A stretch of 64,000 nucleotides of DNA from Streptococcus mitis (GCF_009496285.1 NZ_WIJK01000002.1:62001-126000); one strand, 5' to 3'; positions 36,537 to 45,405 are shown, counted from the first letter of the stretch. Notes: a model not told the origin generated them from the letters alone. Numbers and translations are program-made.

Positions 36537-37284
36537 AGCATTATGTTGGATAAAAAATAATTATAAGTTTGTAGTAGAGACGTTGCTAATTGGTTGTATA
36601 GGGCTTGTTCTCAGTGCTCAATCGAATCAATTGAGTAAGGTGGCTAATGCTATAGCAGAACAGGCAAATAGTCTCTCAAACGAGGCGAATAATGTGGCTA
36701 GAAAAGAATATGGAATTGAGATTACAGACATAGAGACGACTCCTCCCAAGTTGCATGCACCAGTTCAAATAATGGGGGTTGAAGGGCTTACGATTGTAAA
36801 TAAGACGTTAAACTACAATATAAACATTCGTGAATTAAATGGCGTCCAACAATTAAAACTGCTATCTGAGAATGGAAATGTTATTCAAAGCAGTAGTTCG
36901 AAACGTCCGTATCTCCTTTTTAAAAGAGAGGAGCTACAAAATGGTGAAATTAATTTATATTTTTCAGATGAAATTCGAGATGAGGATGGAAGCAAGGTTA
37001 TTCATTCGGCGCCTTTAAACACATCAATTGAATCAATGGAGAAAATTGGTTATTATCGTTACTTTTACATATTAGCAGAATACAATGAATCATTTCAATT
37101 GTATTTAGTGGCAATGAAAAATTCACATAAAGGAGAAGAACTGTTTGAAAAATACAAAGTATATAATAAATTTGATATTCATGAGTTAAAATACTCGGAT
37201 GATGAAGTATTTAAAGAGCTTGATTATAAAATGGCAGAGCAGTACGAAATGATTTATAATCATTATAGTGAATTGAAGCATTAG
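36526..37284 (+). CDS. Cassette gene: membrane-anchored protein of unknown family
   Basis: 252 residues. A short basic N terminus (MINRALCWIKNNYK) and one membrane segment (about residues 15-31, VVETLLIGCIGLVLSAQ) lead to a Ser/Asn/Ala heptad-like stretch (32-60), then a soluble beta/alpha domain (EYGIEITDIETTPPKL to the end). No known motif or family was recognised. By eye it is more AT-rich than its neighbours. Its start codon lies in one 42-bp repeat and its stop codon in the next, at the same place where the nrdD stop sits in copy 1. It is thus inserted neatly into the nrd operon, probably by horizontal transfer. No own promoter or strong ribosome site is seen. Confidence 0.75.
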   Translation: MINRALCWIKNNYKFVVETLLIGCIGLVLSAQSNQLSKVANAIAEQANSLSNEANNVARKEYGIEITDIETTPPKLHAPVQIMGVEGLTIVNKTLNYNINIRELNGVQQLKLLSENGNVIQSSSSKRPYLLFKREELQNGEINLYFSDEIRDEDGSKVIHSAPLNTSIESMEKIGYYRYFYILAEYNESFQLYLVAMKNSHKGEELFEKYKVYNKFDIHELKYSDDEVFKELDYKMAEQYEMIYNHYSELKH

Positions 37285-37321
37285 AAAGAAATAGAATGGG
37301 AAAATATCAATTAGATGATAA
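37280..37321 (+). repeat. 42-bp direct repeat, copy 2 (right edge of inserted cassette)
   Basis: Second copy, carrying the cassette gene's stop codon and the start of the intact small ORF. The repeat unit plus insert is 789 bp. Confidence 0.95.
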
Positions 37322-37436
37322 GGGAAAGGCCTTGGTTCAACGATTCCACGAAAAACATTCAAAGGGTGGAGTTAATAAAAAAGACCGAGTGGCTAGCCTA
37401 AGAGAGCAATTTTTAAATAAGAATAAGAAAAAGTGA
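37296..37436 (+). CDS. 46-residue basic small protein of the nrd operon
   Basis: MGKYQLDDKGKALVQRFHEK then HSKGGVNKKDRVASLREQFL and NKNKKK, TGA at 37434-37436. Strongly basic and probably helical. In pneumococcus a small ORF sits at the same place between nrdD and the acetyltransferase (SP_0203, from memory), which supports it as a real gene. The ribosome site is weak (AGAAAGAAATAG). Function unknown. It overlaps a hairpin terminator. Confidence 0.7.
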   Translation: MGKYQLDDKGKALVQRFHEKHSKGGVNKKDRVASLREQFLNKNKKK

Positions 37437-37456
37437 GAGTCCGCTCTCGCTTTTCT
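37428..37456 (+). terminator. Terminator-like hairpin inside the nrd operon
   Basis: AAAAGTGAGAG pairs with CTCTCGCTTTT (one G-U), loop TCCG, then TTTTC. It would attenuate transcription into the GNAT, nrdG and kinase genes unless partly read through. Confidence 0.7.
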
Positions 37457-37473
37457 CTTAGTTGGAGGTAAAG

Positions 37474-37974
37474 ATGATATTACGCAGACCAAGATTGGCA
37501 GATAAAGAAACAATTTTAGAGATGATGTCAGAGTTTGAGCAGACTCAATCAGCCCACAATGGAGGATTTTGGGATACTGAGAACTTTGACTATGAAAAGT
37601 GGTTGGAAACTAGCCATAATAAAGAAATGGGAATAGGATTGCTGGAAAATCGCGTTCCATCAATTCAGTTCGTATTGTTTGATGAATCAGGCCATGCTTT
37701 AGGTTTTTTAAATTTACGGTTGAGACTGAATGAGGGTTTACTGAATTATGCTGGCCATATTGGCTATTCTATCCGCCCTTCCGAAAGAGGCAAAGGATAT
37801 GCCAAGGAAGCTCTCCGTCAAGGTCTACAAGTGGCTAAAGAAAAGAACATCCATCGTGCTCTGGTGAATTGTAGCGCGGAAAATCCAGCAAGCCGAGCTG
37901 TTATCTTAGCTAATGGTGGAGAGTTGGAGGATGTTCGAAATGGAACGGAGCGCTATTGGATAGAGTTGGAGTAG
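37474..37974 (+). CDS. GNAT-family N-acetyltransferase
   Basis: 166-residue acetyltransferase. The acetyl-CoA loop is in IRPSERGKGYAKEALRQGL (R/Q-x-x-G-x-G/A form, about residues 103-121), followed by ALVNCSAENPASRAVILANGGELE, the typical end of the GNAT core. Start ATG 37474 has TTGGAGGT four bases upstream. Substrate unknown. It lies five bases before nrdG; the conserved nrdD-GNAT-nrdG order in streptococci may be organisational rather than functional. Confidence 0.87.
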   Translation: MILRRPRLADKETILEMMSEFEQTQSAHNGGFWDTENFDYEKWLETSHNKEMGIGLLENRVPSIQFVLFDESGHALGFLNLRLRLNEGLLNYAGHIGYSIRPSERGKGYAKEALRQGLQVAKEKNIHRALVNCSAENPASRAVILANGGELEDVRNGTERYWIELE

Positions 37975-37979
37975 AAAGC

Positions 37980-38576
37980 ATGACATGGAATACACCAAAA
38001 CCAGGCGAGTGGAAGAGTGAGGAGCTTAGTCAAGGGCGTATCATTGACTATAAGGCTTTTAACTTTGTGGATGGAGAAGGGGTGCGCAATTCTCTCTATG
38101 TAGCCGGCTGCATGTTTCACTGTGAGGGCTGTTACAATGTAGCGACCTGGTCTTTCAATGCAGGAATTCCTTATACGCCAGAATTGGAAGAACAAATCAT
38201 GGCAGACTTAGCCCAGCCCTATGTTCAAGGATTGACTTTGCTAGGAGGAGAGCCATTCCTCAATACAGGTATTCTTTTGCCCCTTGTAAAACGCATTCGA
38301 AAGGAATTGCCAGAAAAAGACATCTGGTCTTGGACAGGCTACACTTGGGAAGAAATGATGCTGGAAACTCCAGATAAGCTAGAGCTTTTATCTATGATTG
38401 ATATCCTGGTCGATGGTCGCTATGATCGGAGCAAGAGAAATCTTATGCTTCAATTCCGCGGCTCTTCCAATCAACGAATTATCGATGTACAAAAGTCTCT
38501 CCAAAGTGGAAAGGTAGTCATTTGGGACAAGCTTAACGATGGAAAAGAAAGCTATGAACAGGTGAAGAGAGAATGA
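37980..38576 (+). CDS. nrdG: Anaerobic ribonucleotide reductase activating protein NrdG
   Basis: 198-residue radical-SAM activase that uses a [4Fe-4S] cluster and S-adenosylmethionine to create the glycyl radical on NrdD. The cluster motif CMFHCEGC (CxxxCxxC) is at about residues 44-51. LLGGEPFLN follows as the SAM-binding GGE motif. Start ATG 37980 was picked; an earlier in-frame codon lies inside the GNAT gene with no ribosome site. The end overlaps the next gene by four bases (ATGA), so the two are coupled. Confidence 0.95.
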   Translation: MTWNTPKPGEWKSEELSQGRIIDYKAFNFVDGEGVRNSLYVAGCMFHCEGCYNVATWSFNAGIPYTPELEEQIMADLAQPYVQGLTLLGGEPFLNTGILLPLVKRIRKELPEKDIWSWTGYTWEEMMLETPDKLELLSMIDILVDGRYDRSKRNLMLQFRGSSNQRIIDVQKSLQSGKVVIWDKLNDGKESYEQVKRE

Positions 38577-39196
38577 AGAAAAAAGAATTAATAGAAAGAC
38601 TAGTATCAGAAATAGAGTCGGGAAAAGTAAAAACGCTGGGTATCTACGGTCACGGCGCTTCAGGAAAATCAACTTTTGCTCAAGAATTGTACCAAATATT
38701 GGATGCTGAAAAGGTAAATTTACTAGAGACAGATCCCTATATTACTTCGGGACGACATTTAGTAGTACCTAAAGAGACACCAGACCAAAAGGTGACAGCA
38801 TGTTTACCGGTAGCGCATGAGCTGGCAAGTTTACAAAGAGATATTCTTGCTCTGCAAGCGGGTATGGACATCTTGACAATTGAGGAACCTTGGAAGGCTA
38901 GCGAGATCTTATCTGGAGCAAAACCAATTCTGATAGTCGAAGGGATGTCTGTGGGTTTTCTACCCAAGGAACTCTTTGACAAAACCATTTGTTTCTACAC
39001 AGATGAGGAGACCGAATTAAAGAGACGTCTAGCTCGAGATACGACTGTGAGAAATGGCGATGCATCCATTATATTGGCTAGTCAGCAGATGAGACGAGAG
39101 CAGTATCTACAATACTATAAAGAAACCGAGTCAAGAGCTGATATCTTGGTAGATCAATCAGATGATAAATTTCAAATTAAAACTAACATTATATAG
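38573..39196 (+). CDS. P-loop kinase (uridine-kinase-like)
   Basis: 207 residues with Walker A GIYGHGASGKST at about residues 23-34 and a Walker-B-like ILIVEGMSVG near 121-130. Arg-rich ETELKRRLARDTTVRNG resembles the lid of uridine/phosphoribulokinase-type enzymes. Probably phosphorylates a nucleoside or other small molecule. A place after nrdG would fit nucleotide supply, but the substrate is not certain. Its start overlaps the nrdG stop. It occupies the SP_0206/0207 position (from memory). Confidence 0.75.
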   Translation: MKKKELIERLVSEIESGKVKTLGIYGHGASGKSTFAQELYQILDAEKVNLLETDPYITSGRHLVVPKETPDQKVTACLPVAHELASLQRDILALQAGMDILTIEEPWKASEILSGAKPILIVEGMSVGFLPKELFDKTICFYTDEETELKRRLARDTTVRNGDASIILASQQMRREQYLQYYKETESRADILVDQSDDKFQIKTNII

Positions 39197-39296
39197 AAGA
39201 AAAGACAGATAATCTAGCACTTAAATATGAAAATTTATTAAAATGGAATAAGAAAACAGTTTCATCTAAAAAATTTAAAAAAACCTGTCAAATCCC

Positions 39297-39325
39297 TTGC
39301 AATCGCAGGGGCTTTGTGTTATTCT
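39297..39325 (+). promoter_or_regulatory. S10 operon promoter
   Basis: TTGCAA, exactly 17 bases, TATTCT. It drives the ribosomal superoperon with a leader of about 130 bases. Confidence 0.8.
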
Positions 39326-39331
39326 ATTATG

Positions 39332-39450
39332 GTGCTGTAAATTACAGCTTTAGCTTTGATGCAAGAGGTTGCGACACGCTCGGTTGCATTGCCACGCAAC
39401 GCGCGTCGGTTTTCTTGTGGAGCTAGCCTATTATCTTAAATAGACGAAAA
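39332..39450 (+). promoter_or_regulatory. Structured leader of the S10 operon mRNA
   Basis: GCTGTAAATTACAGC forms a hairpin. Further on, GTTGCG...CGCAAC and CGACACGC...GCGCGTCG are alternative, overlapping pairings. Ribosomal-protein feedback (by L4 in enterobacteria) is known for S10 leaders. The binding protein here is not known. Confidence 0.6.
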
Positions 39451-39460
39451 GGAGAAAAAG

Positions 39461-39769
39461 ATGGCAAACAAAAAAATCCGTATCCGTTTGAAAGCTTACG
39501 AACACCGTACGCTTGACACAGCGGCTGCAAAAATCGTAGAATCAGCTACTCGTACAGGTGCACAAGTTGCGGGTCCAATCCCACTTCCAACTGAGCGTAG
39601 CCTCTACACAATCATTCGTGCGACTCACAAATACAAAGACTCTCGCGAACAATTTGAAATGCGTACACACAAACGTTTGATCGATATCGTTAACCCAACT
39701 CAAAAAACAGTTGACGCTTTGATGAAATTGGATCTTCCAAGTGGTGTAAACGTAGAAATCAAACTTTAA
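39461..39769 (+). CDS. rpsJ: Ribosomal protein uS10
   Basis: 102 residues, full length, from [19 protein letters not shown], small-subunit head protein and also a transcription antitermination partner (NusE) of NusB. The long loop with PTERSLYTI and RTHKRLIDI is conserved. AAAAGGAGAAAAAG precedes the ATG. First gene of the S10-spc-alpha superoperon. The 82-base gap to rplC contains a small GAGC/GCTC hairpin. Confidence 0.98.
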
Positions 39770-39851
39770 TTTAAAGCTTGATAACTTGAGCATAAAAAAC
39801 GCTCGTTAAAAACTTTTTGAATAAAAAATATAGAAAAGGAACTATTTTCTC

Positions 39852-40478
39852 ATGACAAAAGGAATCTTAGGGAAAAAAGTGGGAATGACTCAAATCTTCA
39901 CTGAAGCTGGCGAATTGATCCCTGTAACAGTTATTGAAGCAACTCCAAACGTTGTTCTTCAAGTTAAAACTGTTGAAACAGACGGATATAACGCTATCCA
40001 AGTTGGTTTTGATGACAAACGCGAAGTATTGAGCAACAAACCTGCTAAAGGACATGTAGCAAAAGCTAACACGGCTCCTAAGCGCTTCATTCGTGAATTC
40101 AAAAACGTTGAAGGCTTGGAAGTTGGTGCTGAAATCACAGTTGAAACTTTCGCAGCTGGAGATGTTGTTGACGTAACTGGTACTTCTAAAGGTAAAGGTT
40201 TCCAAGGTGTTATCAAACGCCACGGACAATCACGTGGACCTATGGCTCACGGTTCTCGTTACCACCGTCGTCCAGGTTCTATGGGACCTGTTGCACCTAA
40301 CCGCGTATTCAAAGGTAAAAACCTTGCAGGACGTATGGGTGGCGACCGTGTAACAATTCAAAACCTTGAAGTTGTACAAGTTGTTCCAGAAAAGAACGTT
40401 ATCCTTATCAAAGGTAACGTACCAGGTGCTAAGAAATCTCTTATCACTATCAAATCAGCAGTTAAAGCTGGTAAATAA
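39852..40478 (+). CDS. rplC: Ribosomal protein uL3
   Basis: 208 residues, from [16 protein letters not shown], complete. The globular domain sits on the large-subunit surface. The central loop ([22 protein letters not shown], about residues 124-145) reaches toward the peptidyl-transferase centre. AAAAGGAAC precedes the ATG. Second gene of the operon, 24 bases before rplD. Confidence 0.98.
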
Positions 40479-40502
40479 TAAGGAAAGGGGAATACAGTCA
40501 AA

Positions 40503-41126
40503 ATGGCAAATGTAACATTATTCGACCAAACTGGTAAACAAGCGGGCGAAGTTGTTCTTAACGATGCAATCTTTGGTATCGAACCAAACCAATCTGTTGT
40601 GTTTGATGTCATCATCAGCCAACGTGCTAGCCTTCGTCAAGGAACTCACGCTGTTAAAAACCGTTCAGCCGTTTCAGGTGGCGGACGCAAACCATGGCGT
40701 CAAAAGGGAACTGGACGTGCTCGTCAAGGTTCTATCCGCTCTCCACAATGGCGTGGTGGTGGAATCGTCTTCGGACCAACTCCACGTAGCTATGCGTACA
40801 AACTTCCTCAAAAAGTTCGTCGCCTTGCACTAAAATCTGTTTACTCAGAAAAAGTTGCTGAAAACAAATTTGTAGCCGTTGATTCTCTTGAATTTACAGC
40901 TCCAAAAACTGCTGAATTTGCAAAAGTTCTTGCAGCTTTGAGCATCGATTCTAAAGTCCTTGTTATTCTTGAAGAAGGAAACGAATTCGCAGCTCTTTCA
41001 GCTCGTAACCTTCCAAACGTGAAAGTTGCGACTGCTACAACTGCAAGTGTTCTTGACATCGCAAATAGTGACAAACTTCTTGTTACTCAAGCAGCTATCT
41101 CTAAAATCGAGGAGGTTCTTGCATAA
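40503..41126 (+). CDS. rplD: Ribosomal protein uL4
   Basis: 207 residues, complete, with the long tunnel-lining loop ([20 protein letters not shown], about residues 60-79) where macrolide-resistance changes occur. The [16 protein letters not shown] sequence looks wild type. In enterobacteria L4 also represses its own operon. AAAGGGGA precedes the ATG. The stop overlaps the rplW start by one base (TAATG). Confidence 0.98.
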
Positions 41127-41422
41127 TGAATTTGTATGATGTTATCAAAAAACCTGTTATCACTGAAAGCTCAATGGCTCAACTTGAAGCAGGCAAATAT
41201 GTATTTGAAGTTGACACTCGTGCGCACAAACTTTTGATCAAGCAAGCTGTTGAAGCTGCTTTCGAAGGTGTTAAAGTTGCAAATGTTAACACAATTAACG
41301 TAAAACCTAAAGCTAAACGTGTTGGACGTTACACTGGTTTTACTAACAAAACTAAAAAAGCTATCATCACTCTTACAGCTGATTCAAAAGCAATCGAGTT
41401 GTTTGCTGCTGAAGCTGAATAA
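41126..41422 (+). CDS. rplW: Ribosomal protein uL23
   Basis: 98 residues, complete, from [17 protein letters not shown]. It lies at the nascent-chain tunnel exit and is the docking site for trigger factor and SRP. GAGGAGG is within the end of rplD, seven bases or so before the ATG. Coupled to rplD by TAATG. Confidence 0.98.
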
Positions 41423-41439
41423 TCTAAGGAGGAAATATC

Positions 41440-42273
41440 GTGGGAATTCGTGTTTATAAACCAACAACAAACGGTCGCCGTAATATGACTTCTTTGGATT
41501 TCGCTGAAATCACAACAAGCACACCTGAAAAAACTTTGCTTGTTGCTTTGAAGAACAAGGCTGGTCGTAACAACAACGGTCGTATCACAGTTCGTCACCA
41601 AGGTGGTGGACACAAACGTTTCTACCGTTTGGTTGACTTTAAACGTAACAAAGATAACGTTGAAGCAGTTGTTAAAACTATCGAGTACGATCCAAACCGT
41701 TCTGCAAACATCGCTCTTGTACACTACACTGACGGTGTGAAAGCATACATCATCGCTCCAAAAGGTCTTGAAGTTGGTCAACGTATCGTTTCAGGTCCTG
41801 AAGCAGATATCAAAGTAGGTAACGCTCTTCCACTTGCTAATATCCCAGTTGGTACTTTGGTCCACAACATTGAGTTGAAACCAGGTCGTGGTGGTGAATT
41901 GGTTCGTGCTGCTGGAGCTTCTGCTCAAGTATTGGGACAAGAAGGTAAATACGTTCTTGTTCGTCTTCAATCAGGCGAAGTTCGTATGATTCTTGGAACT
42001 TGTCGTGCTACAGTTGGTGTTGTCGGAAACGAACAACATGGACTTGTAAACCTTGGTAAAGCAGGACGTAGCCGCTGGAAAGGTATCCGCCCAACAGTTC
42101 GTGGTTCTGTAATGAACCCTAACGATCACCCACACGGTGGTGGTGAAGGTAAAGCACCAGTTGGTCGTAAAGCACCATCTACTCCATGGGGCAAACCTGC
42201 TCTTGGTCTTAAAACTCGTAACAAGAAAGCGAAATCTGACAAACTTATCGTTCGTCGTCGCAACGAGAAATAA
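41440..42273 (+). CDS. rplB: Ribosomal protein uL2
   Basis: 277 residues, start GTG 41440 ([15 protein letters not shown]) with AAGGAGG upstream. It supports 23S rRNA at the peptidyl-transferase centre. The conserved [20 protein letters not shown] block with the key His is at about residues 225-244. Full length. Followed by a 104-base gap with two hairpins before rpsS, unusual for this tightly packed operon. Confidence 0.98.
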   Translation: MGIRVYKPTTNGRRNMTSLDFAEITTSTPEKTLLVALKNKAGRNNNGRITVRHQGGGHKRFYRLVDFKRNKDNVEAVVKTIEYDPNRSANIALVHYTDGVKAYIIAPKGLEVGQRIVSGPEADIKVGNALPLANIPVGTLVHNIELKPGRGGELVRAAGASAQVLGQEGKYVLVRLQSGEVRMILGTCRATVGVVGNEQHGLVNLGKAGRSRWKGIRPTVRGSVMNPNDHPHGGGEGKAPVGRKAPSTPWGKPALGLKTRNKKAKSDKLIVRRRNEK

Positions 42274-42281
42274 TTTAAAAC

Positions 42282-42357
42282 TAGTCGCTTAAGCAACTAG
42301 GAAATTCCGCCAGCTCGGTAGCGCTCCTTGTGAGCGCAAGCCGCTGTGGTACAAAAT
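42282..42357 (+). other. Hairpin-rich spacer rplB-rpsS
   Basis: CTAGTCGCTTAAGCAACTAG (stem CTAGT/ACTAG) and GCGCTCCTTGTGAGCGC (stem GCGCT/AGCGC), with no T tract. Not a terminator; more likely an mRNA-processing or protein-binding segment. Confidence 0.6.
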
Positions 42358-42377
42358 TTAAAGGAGAAAATATAAAA

Positions 42378-42659
42378 ATGGGACGCAGTCTTAAAAAAGG
42401 ACCTTTCGTCGATGAGCATTTGATGAAAAAAGTTGAAGCTCAAGCTAACGACGAAAAGAAAAAAGTTATCAAAACTTGGTCACGTCGTTCAACGATCTTC
42501 CCAAGTTTCATTGGTTACACAATCGCAGTTTATGATGGACGTAAACACGTACCTGTTTACATCCAAGAAGACATGGTAGGTCACAAACTTGGTGAATTTG
42601 CACCAACTCGTACTTACAAAGGTCACGCCGCAGACGACAAGAAGACACGTAGAAAATAA
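42378..42659 (+). CDS. rpsS: Ribosomal protein uS19
   Basis: 93 residues, [19 protein letters not shown], complete; binds 16S rRNA in the head next to uS13. ATG 42378 has AAAGGAGAAAA upstream; longer readings run into the hairpin spacer and are not real. Eleven bases before rplV. Confidence 0.98.
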
Positions 42660-42670
42660 GGAGAACATAA

Positions 42671-43015
42671 ATGGCAGAAATTACTTCAGCTAAAGCAATG
42701 GCTCGCACAGTACGTGTTTCACCTCGTAAATCACGTCTTGTTCTTGACAACATCCGTGGTAAAAGCGTAGCCGATGCAATCGCAATTTTGACATTCACTC
42801 CAAACAAAGCTGCTGAAATCATCTTGAAAGTTTTGAACTCAGCTGTAGCTAACGCTGAAAACAACTTTGGTTTGGATAAAGCTAACTTGGTAGTATCTGA
42901 AGCATTCGCAAACGAAGGACCAACTATGAAACGTTTCCGTCCACGTGCGAAAGGTTCAGCTTCACCAATCAACAAACGTACAGCTCACATCACTGTAGCT
43001 GTTGCAGAAAAATAA
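42671..43015 (+). CDS. rplV: Ribosomal protein uL22
   Basis: 114 residues, complete. Its beta hairpin ([19 protein letters not shown], about residues 88-106) lines the exit tunnel opposite uL4 and is a macrolide/ketolide resistance site; no duplication or deletion is seen there. AAGGAGA precedes the ATG. Confidence 0.98.
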   Translation: MAEITSAKAMARTVRVSPRKSRLVLDNIRGKSVADAIAILTFTPNKAAEIILKVLNSAVANAENNFGLDKANLVVSEAFANEGPTMKRFRPRAKGSASPINKRTAHITVAVAEK

Positions 43016-43027
43016 GGAGGTAAAATC

Positions 43028-43681
43028 GTGGGTCAAAAAGTACATCCAATTGGTATGCGTGTCGGCATCATCCGTGATTGGGATGCCAAATGGTATGCTG
43101 AAAAAGAATACGCGGATTACCTTCATGAAGATCTTGCAATCCGTAAATTCGTTCAAAAAGAACTTGCTGACGCAGCTGTTTCAACTATTGAAATTGAACG
43201 CGCAGTAAACAAAGTTAACGTTTCACTTCACACTGCTAAACCAGGTATGGTTATCGGTAAAGGTGGTGCTAACGTTGATGCACTCCGTGCTAAACTTAAC
43301 AAATTGACTGGAAAACAAGTACACATCAACATCATCGAAATCAAACAACCTGATTTGGATGCTCACCTTGTTGGTGAAGGAATTGCTCGTCAATTGGAGC
43401 AACGTGTTGCTTTCCGTCGTGCACAAAAACAAGCAATCCAACGTGCTATGCGTGCTGGAGCTAAAGGAATCAAAACTCAAGTATCAGGTCGTTTGAACGG
43501 TGCAGATATCGCCCGTGCTGAAGGATACTCTGAAGGAACTGTTCCACTTCACACACTTCGTGCAGATATCGATTACGCTTGGGAAGAAGCAGACACTACA
43601 TACGGTAAACTTGGTGTTAAAGTATGGATCTACCGTGGTGAAGTTCTTCCAGCTCGTAAAAACACTAAAGGAGGTAAATAA
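43028..43681 (+). CDS. rpsC: Ribosomal protein uS3
   Basis: 217 residues, GTG start at 43028 ([17 protein letters not shown]) with AAGGAGG eight bases upstream. The KH domain with [11 protein letters not shown] (about residues 76-90) binds mRNA at the entry channel, and the C-terminal domain is complete. AAAGGAGG at its very end serves rplP. Confidence 0.98.
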
Positions 43682-43684
43682 CCA

Positions 43685-44098
43685 ATGTTAGTACCTAAAC
43701 GTGTTAAACACCGTCGTGAATTCCGTGGTAAAATGCGTGGTGAAGCTAAAGGTGGAAAAGAAGTAGCATTCGGTGAATACGGTCTTCAAGCTACAACTAG
43801 CCACTGGATCACTAACCGCCAAATCGAAGCTGCTCGTATCGCCATGACTCGTTACATGAAACGTGGTGGTAAAGTTTGGATTAAAATCTTCCCACACAAA
43901 TCATACACAGCTAAAGCTATCGGGGTTCGTATGGGATCTGGTAAAGGGGCACCTGAAGGTTGGGTAGCACCAGTTAAACGTGGTAAAGTAATGTTTGAAG
44001 TTGCTGGTGTTTCTGAAGAGATCGCTCGCGAAGCGCTTCGTCTTGCAAGCCACAAATTGCCAGTTAAATGTAAATTCGTAAAACGTGAAGCAGAATAA
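43685..44098 (+). CDS. rplP: Ribosomal protein uL16
   Basis: 137 residues, [19 protein letters not shown], complete; helps form the A-site region of the large subunit. The conserved [18 protein letters not shown] block is at about residues 80-97. Only three bases separate it from rpsC. Confidence 0.98.
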   Translation: MLVPKRVKHRREFRGKMRGEAKGGKEVAFGEYGLQATTSHWITNRQIEAARIAMTRYMKRGGKVWIKIFPHKSYTAKAIGVRMGSGKGAPEGWVAPVKRGKVMFEVAGVSEEIAREALRLASHKLPVKCKFVKREAE

Positions 44099-44107
44099 GG
44101 AGAAGGC

Positions 44108-44314
44108 ATGAAACTTAATGAAGTAAAAGAATTTGTTAAAGAACTTCGTGGTCTTTCTCAAGAAGAACTCGCGAAGCGCGAAAACGAATTGAAAAAAGAA
44201 TTGTTTGAACTTCGTTTCCAAGCTGCTACTGGTCAATTAGAACAAACAGCTAGCTTGAAAGAAGTTAAAAAACAAATCGCTCGTATCAAAACAGTTCAAT
44301 CTGAAGCGAAATAA
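44108..44314 (+). CDS. rpmC: Ribosomal protein uL29
   Basis: 68-residue two-helix protein near the tunnel exit beside uL23. AAGGAGAAGGC precedes the ATG. Sequence [20 protein letters not shown] to [18 protein letters not shown] is typical and complete. Confidence 0.97.
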   Translation: MKLNEVKEFVKELRGLSQEELAKRENELKKELFELRFQAATGQLEQTASLKEVKKQIARIKTVQSEAK

Positions 44315-44338
44315 TAGACTAGGGAAGGAGAAATTTCA

Positions 44339-44599
44339 ATGGAACGCAATAATCGTAAAGTTCTTGTTGGACGTGTTGTATCTGACAAAATGGACAAGAC
44401 AATCACAGTTGTAGTTGAAACAAAACGTAACCACCCAGTCTATGGTAAACGTATTAACTACTCTAAAAAATACAAAGCACATGATGAAAACAATGTTGCC
44501 AAAGAAGGCGATATCGTACGTATCATGGAAACTCGTCCGCTTTCAGCTACAAAACGTTTCCGTCTTGTAGAAGTCGTTGAAGAAGCGGTTATCATCTAA
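44339..44599 (+). CDS. rpsQ: Ribosomal protein uS17
   Basis: 86 residues, OB-fold protein binding the 5' domain of 16S r[20 protein letters not shown] at the start and [16 protein letters not shown] near the end are family signatures. GGGAAGGAGAAA precedes the ATG. Confidence 0.97.
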
Positions 44600-44624
44600 T
44601 CAAACCTGAAAGGAGAAAACTGAA

Positions 44625-44993
44625 ATGATTCAAACAGAAACTCGTTTGAAAGTCGCAGACAACAGCGGTGCACGCGAAATCTTGACTATCAAAGTTCTTG
44701 GTGGTTCTAAACGTAAATTTGCGAACATCGGTGATGTTATTGTGGCATCTGTAAAACAAGCTACTCCTGGTGGTGCGGTTAAAAAAGGTGACGTTGTTAA
44801 AGCAGTTATCGTTCGTACTAAATCAGGTGCTCGTCGTGCTGATGGTTCATACATCAAATTTGACGAAAACGCAGCAGTTATCATCCGTGAAGACAAAACT
44901 CCTCGCGGAACACGTATCTTTGGCCCAGTTGCACGTGAATTGCGTGAAGGTGGCTTCATGAAGATCGTGTCACTTGCTCCAGAAGTACTTTAA
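44625..44993 (+). CDS. rplN: Ribosomal protein uL14
   Basis: 122 residues, [20 protein letters not shown], complete; contacts 16S rRNA as an intersubunit bridge and is the RsfS binding site. AAAGGAGAAAAC precedes the ATG. Followed by an 83-base spacer with two GC-rich hairpins. Confidence 0.98.
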   Translation: MIQTETRLKVADNSGAREILTIKVLGGSKRKFANIGDVIVASVKQATPGGAVKKGDVVKAVIVRTKSGARRADGSYIKFDENAAVIIREDKTPRGTRIFGPVARELREGGFMKIVSLAPEVL

Positions 44994-45025
44994 TTTTCAC
45001 AGAGCAAAAACAAACAAACACAGTC

Positions 45026-45054
45026 CCCTGGCTTAGCCAGGGTGCCCATTGGGC
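45026..45054 (+). other. Two GC-rich hairpins between rplN and rplX
   Basis: CCCTGGCTTAGCCAGGG (7-bp perfect stem, loop TTA) then GCCCATTGGGC (4-bp). There is no T tract, so not a classic terminator. Possible site for feedback control or RNA cleavage in the spc part of the operon. Confidence 0.7.
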
Positions 45055-45076
45055 GTAAGAATAAAAGGAGAAAAAA

Positions 45077-45382
45077 ATGTTTGTAAAAAAAGGCGACAAA
45101 GTTCGCGTAATCGCTGGTAAAGATAAGGGAACAGAAGCTGTTGTCCTTACTGCCCTTCCAAAAGTAAACAAAGTTATCGTTGAAGGTGTTAATATCGTTA
45201 AGAAACACCAACGTCCAACTAACGAACTTCCTCAAGGTGGTATCATCGAGAAGGAAGCGGCTATCCACGTATCAAACGTTCAAGTTTTGGACAAAAACGG
45301 TGTAGCTGGTCGTGTTGGTTACAAATTTGTAGACGGTAAAAAAGTTCGCTACAACAAAAAATCAGGCGAAGTGCTTGATTAA
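45077..45382 (+). CDS. rplX: Ribosomal protein uL24
   Basis: 101 residues with the KOW motif [19 protein letters not shown] at about residues 6-24; assembly-initiating protein of the large subunit. AAAAGGAGAAAAAA precedes the ATG. Complete; 23 bases before rplE. Confidence 0.98.
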
Positions 45383-45405
45383 TCACGAAGGAAAGGAGAA
45401 GTATA

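Noticed and set aside
41329-41781. 150-residue minus-strand frame across rplW/rplB
   Set aside because: Antisense to ribosomal genes; the biased codons of highly expressed genes leave long open antisense frames.
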